A stretch of DNA of 64,000 nt. Source: Pontederia crassipes. Taxonomy: Eukaryota > Streptophyta > Magnoliopsida > Commelinales > Pontederiaceae. This document shows, in pieces, positions 57,908 through 64,000 of the stretch (within the stretch, counting starts at the first letter, position 1; every line of letters begins with the position of its first letter). The DNA is taken from contig CM060188.1 in assembly GCA_030549335.1 (NCBI GenBank), positions 66,036,696 through 66,100,695 on the forward strand, in the 5' to 3' direction. The translations under genes were made by a program, and so were the position numbers. Below the pieces are notes generated by a model that saw only the letters and a list, made by a program, of their open reading frames with translations, was not told where the DNA came from and did no database searches.

Positions 57908-59321
57908 TGATGCACGGAAAATCATGTATTAGTTTGGATCATTTGATTAACACTTTAGAATGTTTTTTATGTTTAGAAAGGAGTTTTGATTTGTTTTCAT
58001 ATAATTTCATTTAGATTTGATTTCTACCTAAATCTGAAAATTATTTATGGCAGGATATGAGAAAACGTCAAAGAAAAGGTCTAAAACAGTTCAGAAGGCT
58101 GTCACGGTCGTGAAAGTTCTAGTCATGGCCATGACAGAAAGATTCAGCATTGAGAAAATTGACTAAGTCCTTGTCACGACCATGACAGAAAGATTTAGCA
58201 TTGAGAAAATTGACTAAGTCCTTGTCACGGCCATGACAGTTCCTGTCATGGCCGTGATAGAGAAAATTTCAACAGAAATTTGATTATTTTTTAGACTTTT
58301 CAGCCTTCTGTCACGGCCGTGCCAGAACCTTTCAGAGCCATGGCGACGGTCTGTTAGGCCATTTTAAAGTAGTTTTTATCCACTTTTTGAATATATTTTC
58401 GGTTTCTTACCTTGGGGGATGAAAAAACCTATAAAAGGAGAGAGAAGATGACTTGGAAAAGCATCCCTGGAGCATAGAATTGAAGTCTAGAAAGAGGAGA
58501 AGTGCGAGGACAATAGCGAAGCTCTGTCGAAAACTCGCGAGAGCATGTGCACAGTGGCTGCTAGAGTTCTTCGTTTTCTTTTTCCAATCTTTTACATTAG
58601 ATTTGATGTTGTTATTATCAGATTTATTCCTTCATTAGGGTCATTCTAATTGAACCCTATTTATGTATTGGATTCTTCTTGATATTAGTTTAATTTGAAT
58701 CTTTAATAGCATTGCAATTTCATGTTTAATTCTTTCCTTTGATTCCATGATTTGTGATTTAATTGCTATTTGAGAAGAAGTGATTATTTTCATAATAGTT
58801 TCTAGGATTGATCTTATTTATTGCATGCCACAATTAGGAAAATCGAAAGAGACCTAATTTGTGTAGTTATTAAGGTGACTTGAGAAAACCCTTGATATTA
58901 ATTCCGATTTAATGCATCTTTTGATTAATTAGATAAGTTAAAAACTGAAAGGATTGATTTATTCTAATTATTTCTTAAGATAGTAGTTAAAGCTTGAAAT
59001 ATTGGTTAACTAAATTTGGAAATTCACTTTGTTATCGATTCAACTAATTCTAAGTTGAGAAAATTCATTACATTTCAGTGGTGATAAGTAGGTGCCTTAA
59101 TCATCAAATCATTATTTCTTCAGGTGATCATTTCCTTTATTTTTATTATTTTCTTTTTATTCACATCTGAAATCATATTTTCTTAATTTCTCGATTAATA
59201 AGGTTAAAATAAAATTTAAGTTATTAACCGTCCTCGTGGGAACGATAACTCTACTCATTCACTTTATTACTTAAGTGACTAGTGCACTTGCTAACATTTG
59301 CTATCAATTCTACACACATCA
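57908..59321 (+). mobile_element. Solo Athila-type LTR inside chromovirus integrase
   Basis: 1414 bp, TGATGCACGG...ACACATCA, flanked by CCAAG at 57903-57907 and 59322-59326. It is the same family as the LTR at 22457-23861. Between about 58095 and 58345 it carries repeated TGTCACGGCCGTG / TCATGGCCATGACAG palindromes, including a direct duplication of AAAGATTCAGCATTGAGAAA (58137 and 58188 regions). The TATA box CCTATAAAAGG follows at about 58428-58439. No internal Athila sequence remains. Confidence 0.95.
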
Positions 59322-59326
59322 CCAAG

Positions 59327-60425
59327 TATGTAGCAAAGTGCATAGTATTTCAACAAGTCAAGATTGAGCATCGAAGGCCTTGTGAAAAATTACAACATTT
59401 ACCCATTCTGAAATGAAATGACAAAGTATATCTATGGACTTTGAGGTTGGATTACCACGAACCCGAAAAAGACATGATGCAATTTGGGTTGTAGTTGATC
59501 GTTTGACGAAGTCGGCTCACTTTATTCCTACGAAAGTGAGTCAATCCATGGAAAGTATGGTAGAGTTATATGTGAATGAGATTATCCATTTGCACGGAAT
59601 CCTAGCACCTATTGTTTTGGATAGAGATTCAAGGTTCACTTCAAGATTTTGGAAAGGTCTTCAAAATGCATTTGGAACAAGGCTAAATTTTAGCATGGCA
59701 TTTGATCCTCAAACCGACGGATAAAGTGAACGAACAATCCAAACTCTTGAGGATATGCTTAGAGCTTGTGTCTTAGATTGGCATGAAAATTGGGATGACC
59801 ACCTTCTTTTGGTGAAATTTGCCTATAATAATAGTTATCACCTAGTATAAAGTTGACACCATTTGTAGCTTAGTACGGAAGGCCTTGCCGTCCTCCGGCA
59901 TGTTGGAGTAAAACCGGAGAGGAAAGATATCTTGAATCGGATTTAGCGGCACAAAGTAGGCAAAAGAGCTATAAGAATTTAAGAAAAGAGCAACTTTATG
60001 AAGTTGGTGATTATGTAATGCTCAAAGTCTCACCAACTAAGAGTGTTATGAGATTCAGCAAGAAAAGAAAGTTGACTCCACGATATATTGGACCTTTTGA
60101 GATCCTAGAGAAAGTTGGTGAAGCGGCATATAAGCTATCACTACAACCTTCATATGCTAGACTTCACAATATTTTTCATGTATCAATGCTCCGAAATTAT
60201 GTTCATAATAAAACTAACGTGATCCGAATTGAGGACCCAAATATCAAGGAAGACTTGACATATGTGGAGCAACCTCTAGAGATCATAGACTACCAAGTGA
60301 AGCATCTCAAGAACAAGACAATACCCATGATCAAAGTGGCATTGAAGCACCATCGAGGGCAAGAAGCAATATGGGAACTCGAAGATGAAATGAGAGAGAA
60401 GTTTCCGGAACTCTTCGGTAAGTAA
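59327..60425 (+). pseudogene. Chromovirus pol, integrase core and C-terminus
   Basis: Continues integrase after the solo LTR. KCIVFQQVKIEH shows the last zinc-finger Cys replaced by Phe. The core has MDFEVGLP (first catalytic Asp, 59434) and VLDRDSRFTSRFW (second Asp, about 59617-59655). A TAA at 59722-59724 replaces Gln in TDGQSERTIQ. A frameshift near 59840 precedes the C-terminal part MLKVSPTKSVMRFSKKRKLTPRYIGPFEI (60018 on) with HVSMLRNYV and the chromodomain-like tail to 60425. Confidence 0.88.
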
Positions 60426-60475
60426 TTTAAGATTTACTAAAATTCGAGGACGAATTTTTATTTAAGGGGGTAGGT

Positions 60476-62856
60476 TGTAACATCCTTTTAATTCAAGAAA
60501 GAAAAAAAAGGAAAAGGAGAACTAAGGCCCACGCACAGCAAGCCCACCAAGCTCATCACATTTGCAATAACCTAAACACTCTTTCTCTCCTATCTAACCC
60601 CAGTCGAAAGTAACACCCCAAAACCCCCATTTGCTACAGTGACGCTACAGTGCTCCCATTCTCTCCCTCCAAGCTCCTCTCGGCCAGCACAGTGAAGCTA
60701 TAGTAACTCGGGTTACTGTAGCAACATAAGTCTCACTTCCTCACTACTCTTAATCTCTCACTTAGCTACGGTGAGATCCTTTTAGCCATTAGCTTAGTGT
60801 TAAGCTCTTCTCTTTATATGGACAGCAAGAGAGAGCTAGAGGAAGGAAGATGGAAGATTAGGGGCTAAGAACATTGCTATTAAGGTATACTTGAGGGGAT
60901 CCAAACCTTCCTATCTCATCCTAATAATGTTTTAATGTATAGATTAGGGCATAAGAGCAAACCCCTTGTTCTTAGAGTAAAGGGTTAGGAAATGTGCATT
61001 TAATGATTCTTAGTTAATATTCCATTGCTAATCATGTTTAGAATCTCATGTGCCTTATGTATTATTAATCTTATTATTCTATTGTTAATCATGTTTAGAT
61101 GTGTAATGTCTATTGTGATTATATTAGCTCATTATAAAATCTTGTAAAGCTTATGTAAATTTATAAGTGTGATTAGCATGTTGGATGCCTTATGTGAAAA
61201 CTTCTTTATGTTTCACGATTAGAGTGGTAAGAATGTTAAGAAGTGTCCCATATGATGGGTGGAAGTCAATATGTGTTCAAGTTGTTAATGTATGTAAGAT
61301 TCAGAAAGAAATCATGTAAAAATCGAGTGTCTGCCATCTTAGAACGGGCGACCAATTCCTTATCGGTCGACCATTTTGGAGGGGCAGACATATTCTGTGA
61401 TTAGCGAGCGTCCGAACGCTCTGTTTCGATCGTCCGAAAGTCATGAATCGGTTGACCGATATTCCAACGGCCGTCCGATATATGTAGTAGAAATATTCTG
61501 TGATTAGCGGTCGATCGAACACCTTGTATCGGTCGTCCAAAAGTCATGTAACGGTCGATCGATATTCCAGCGGTCATCCGATTTGAGTAGTCATCACAAA
61601 ATCTCAGTTTCGGTTGTCCGAAAGACCCATAATGGTCGACCGATATACTAATGATCGCCCGTTCTAGAGAGTCATCAAATTTTGTGATTAGCGGACGAAC
61701 CGAACGCCCTATTTTGGTCGTTCGAAAGGACCAAAACAGTCGACTGATAACCTGACCGTCGACCGATACCAGTCCAGTGGTCGATCGTTACCCAAGACGG
61801 TCGTCCGTTTTTTAAAGATGATTAGTTATGTTTGAATTTCCACACTTCGCATGATTTGAAGTTTCTATGACCTTAAATAGGGTTAAAATATGTAACATGT
61901 ATTGAATGATTGTATGTATTGATGAACATGATTAAAAGGCGGATTGAGGAAGGTGTGGCATTTTTATGACTTAGGACCAATCGGTACCCTACCTAAGACT
62001 CCATCGACGGATGGGGAAAGACCTCATTGACGAATGAGGGTAATGACCTCATTGACGAATGAGGGTTATGACCTCACCTACGGGTGAGGGTTATGACCTC
62101 TTCTACGGAAGAAGGTTATGACCTCTTCTACGGAAGAAGGTTATGACCTCTCTTACGGGAGAGGGTGATGACCTTACCTACAGGTGAGGGTTATGACCTA
62201 TGAGCCACTATCATTCTCAATCGACAAGATAAGAAAGCATCAAAATAAAGATGAAAGATAAAAAGATGTAAAGATGAATGATGAATGACTTGGGACATAA
62301 AGATGATAAAGATGAAGAAGGCACCTATGAGAATGCATTATGAATGTCCACTTGTCACATCATATGATGTCATGAACAAAGATGACAAAGTAAAGTAAGA
62401 CAAGAACATGGTATGCAATAACATAAAGATAAGATATGATATGTAATAGCATAATGATAAGTATGATAATAAGTTATGATATGCATGATCTAAAGATTAT
62501 GATGTTACATGTTATCTTGTCTTACCATGATGATATGCTCACATGTCATATAGTATGAATAAATAGCAAATAGCATGCATATGACTTATGTTCTACGATG
62601 ATAAAATGCATATGTCATGACATATAGAAATCATGTTATAGCTCGGCGGCGAGAACCTCGTGACGACGACATTGCACATGGGTCTGTCGGGTTACGGCCC
62701 AAGTTGTTATTTTCTTTTATGTCATGATGATGAACCCTTATAAGGGTGAATTATGTATGACTTATGGGCCTCTCATTGAGACATGTACTCCACTTGAACT
62801 CATTTATGTATGATGAACCCTCTATTGGATATACGTTAGAGCCTATTAGGCCCATG
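60476..62856 (+). repeat. 3' LTR of the chromovirus, interrupted
   Basis: Starts TGTAACATCC directly after TTTAAGGGGGTAGGT. It repeats the 5' LTR, then continues past CCACACTTCGCATGATTTG with CCTTAAATAGGG (61871-61882), the hairpin array at 61999-62190 and landmarks shared with the solo LTR at 50735 (ATGAACCCTCTATTGG). It stops after CCCATG at 62856, where a new LTR begins; the last part should lie beyond the right edge. Confidence 0.85.
61999..62190 (+). repeat. Tandem array of eight hairpins at about 25-bp spacing
   Basis: Loop tetranucleotides sit at 62006, 62029, 62054, 62079, 62104, 62129, 62154 and 62179 (GACG, GACG, GACG, TACG, TACG, TACG, TACG, TACA). Each is flanked by 6-7-bp complementary arms: CCTCATT/AATGAGG, CCTCACC/GGTGAGG, CTTC/GAAG, CTCTC/GAGAG, CCTTACC/GGTGAGG and so on. 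The arms differ between units but stay paired. The linker is about GGTTATGA. The array lies downstream of the TATA-like box, so an LTR transcript should carry it. Confidence 0.85.
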
Positions 62857-63731
62857 TGTCACGCCCTTACGCTTCGGATATGAAACACCAGACGTGCGGC
62901 TCGACGAACCCTGCTCGGTCGCCGATCAGCCCTCGTTTGGACGTGCCTTGGACCCCGGCCGTACACGCCCCGGATGCACAACGAAACACCCGCCCAGGAA
63001 GAAGAGAGGGAGGCTAAGAGTTTAGAGGAAAATTAGAGAATATTATTGAGCAATCTCAGATTGTCCAGGATGGTCTTACAAGCCTTGATTACATGTCCTT
63101 TTATAGTGCCCAAGAGAAACAACTCCTAGTCTAAGTTAAGGACCTAATCCTATTAGGCATGCAAGCCCTTCTCTAGAAAAAACCTCCTTGGAGTAGGAGT
63201 AGAAATCCAGCAACCTTGGAGTCCTAGAAGAATTCGGCCAGCACTCCTTCAAAGTCCATCTTGAAGGCAAACTGGTCAGGCCGCCCTCCTGGCGCCCTGC
63301 CATGTCCGGGGCGCGCCCCGGGTGCGCCCGCCGGGACAAGTCCTAGTCCTACTAGGACTAGGACTGTTTTCCTGTGGCCTCTCCCCATCTTAAGTCCTCC
63401 TATGATTAGGACTTCATCTCCAAGTGACCCTCGATCCAGAAGGAAGCTCCGTCCGCGCCCAAGTCCTACTCGACCTAGGAGAGGTCCGAATTCCTATTCC
63501 TACTAGGAGTAGGAATCCTTCCGATCCTGCACTTCTCCACGCGCTCGTCCTCCTACTCACGATAGGAGTCCAAGTCTTCATCTCCAGAAGCTCCTCCCTC
63601 CTCGTCGGACCTTCGGAGTGTTGGACGACTCCTATTCCTACTAGGAGTAGGAATCGCCCCGGCCACGCCCGCCTCCTCGCGCGCATGGCCACGCCCGCTC
63701 GGGGCGCGCCCTTCAGTGGGCAGGAGTGACA
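62857..63731 (-). repeat. 3' LTR of a minus-strand gypsy element
   Basis: 875 bp. On the plus strand it runs from TGTCACGCCC (62857) to GAGTGACA (63731), so both ends carry TG...CA. In element orientation it follows the polypurine tract GGTGGGGGAGGA. TATAAAAGG lies on the minus strand at about 63096-63106, and TCCTACTAGGA-type palindromes lie upstream of it at 63340-63655. Confidence 0.88.
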
Positions 63732-64000
63732 TCCTCCCCCACCAAAATTGTTGCCGTCCCCGGCAACTCCGGTGCGCCTCTTGAACTTGTCGGTGTGCTC
63801 ATGTCGTTCACTAATCCACGTGTCCCCACTTCACGCCCAGAGTCGTCTGCATCCTCGTAGAATCTCTTCAGCATGCTCACGTGGAACACTGAATGGATCT
63901 GTCGCAGTTCTTTGGGAAGATCCACCTTGTAGGCCACCATGCCTACTCGCTTGGTGATGACGAAGGGACCCTCGTACCTTCTCAACAACCCTTGGTGCAG
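63713..64000 (-). CDS. Ty3/gypsy integrase C-terminus, partial
   Basis: The frame is open from the right edge to a TGA at 63713-63715, running through the polypurine tract and just into the LTR. It reads RRYEGPFVITKRVG then VDLPKELRQIHSVFHVSMLKRF, the C-terminal domain of gypsy integrase (GPF...FHVSxLKxF). Downstream residues are hydrophilic (EDADDSGREVG) with no clear chromodomain. No stops appear in the visible 95 codons, so this copy may be younger than the others in the window. The rest of the element lies beyond 64000. Confidence 0.8.
   Translation of the reverse strand: MHQGLLRRYEGPFVITKRVGMVAYKVDLPKELRQIHSVFHVSMLKRFYEDADDSGREVGTRGLVNDMSTPTSSRGAPELPGTATILVGEDVTPAH

Larger units (their letters stand above)
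53616..62856 (+). mobile_element. Tekay/Del-like chromovirus (Ty3/gypsy), inactive and nested
   Basis: 5' LTR 53616-55018 (cut short), gag-pol 55019-60425, then the polypurine tract TTTAAGGGGGTAGG and a 3' LTR from 60476. Both LTRs start TGTAACATCC and look nearly identical by eye, about 1-2% different over 53990-54460, suggesting a fairly recent insertion. The 5' LTR runs straight into gag, so its last roughly 1.1 kb, the primer-binding site and the gag start are deleted. A solo Athila LTR splits integrase. The C-terminal reading (WELEDEMREKFPELF) is the chromodomain-type tail of this lineage. The 3' LTR is interrupted at 62857 by another element. Confidence 0.9.

Noticed and set aside
61999..62190. 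CRISPR-like array of short palindromic units
   Set aside because: Units abut with only a short constant linker, and the arms rather than spacers vary; the context is an LTR in a nuclear plant genome.
1..64000. tRNA or rRNA genes
   Set aside because: No cloverleaf with a B-box-like GGTTCGA core in context and no rRNA landmarks were seen; tRNA-like strings are primer-binding sites of retroelements.

Overview
This is nuclear DNA from a flowering plant. It has two intron-containing plant protein-kinase genes, almost no other genic sequence, and a dense, nested landscape of plant transposable elements (Ty3/gypsy of the chromovirus and Athila/Tat types, Ty1/copia, LINE, CACTA, Mutator-like and Tourist-like MITE). 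The Raf-like kinase protein reads to me most like a non-grass monocot, but that is a weak inference from memory and no species is claimed.

Layout. 1-1739 is one end of a CACTA transposon. 1740-5757 is old LTR-retrotransposon debris, with two minus-strand tRNA-Asp primer-binding sites and two tandem arrays. 5758-7.6 kb is a gutted Ty3/gypsy element, and a second CACTA end stops at 8637. The minus-strand Raf-like (STY/HT1-type) kinase gene spans 10036 to about 16440: two coding exons split by a 4.6-kb intron, plus an intron in the 5' leader. A 5'-truncated LINE (16719-17654) with a 16-bp target duplication lies just beyond its leader. 18216-22406 is a degenerate copia element carrying a 418-bp MITE and an Athila-type fragment. 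22457-29364 is an Athila-type element without pol. 30.6-34.7 kb holds further Athila-type remnants. 35273-42289 is a Tourist-like MITE split by a 6.7-kb Mutator-like element (MULE) with long inverted ends and a tandemly duplicated, decayed transposase. 45063-46580 is a partial gypsy LTR.

The second gene, an RLCK-VII kinase of the PBL17 type, runs 47466-50448 in six exons that sum to exactly 437 codons and start with an acylation motif (MGAC). A solo LTR (50735-53295) sits 287 bp behind it. From 53616 to 62856 lies a Tekay/Del-like chromovirus with many stops, itself interrupted by a solo Athila LTR (57908-59321). From 62857 to the end is the 3' part of another gypsy element on the minus strand.

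How the parts relate. The two kinases act in different signalling layers and nothing suggests co-regulation. The Raf-like gene has a 1-base frame offset in its kinase domain that needs checking. The most unusual signals are in the LTRs. Four LTR types carry family-specific palindrome clusters just upstream of their TATA-like boxes. One LTR also holds eight tandem hairpins, mostly at 25-bp spacing, whose arms change in compensation. No tRNA, rRNA or CRISPR feature was found. Calls rest on reading the sequence and remembered family patterns; no search was run.
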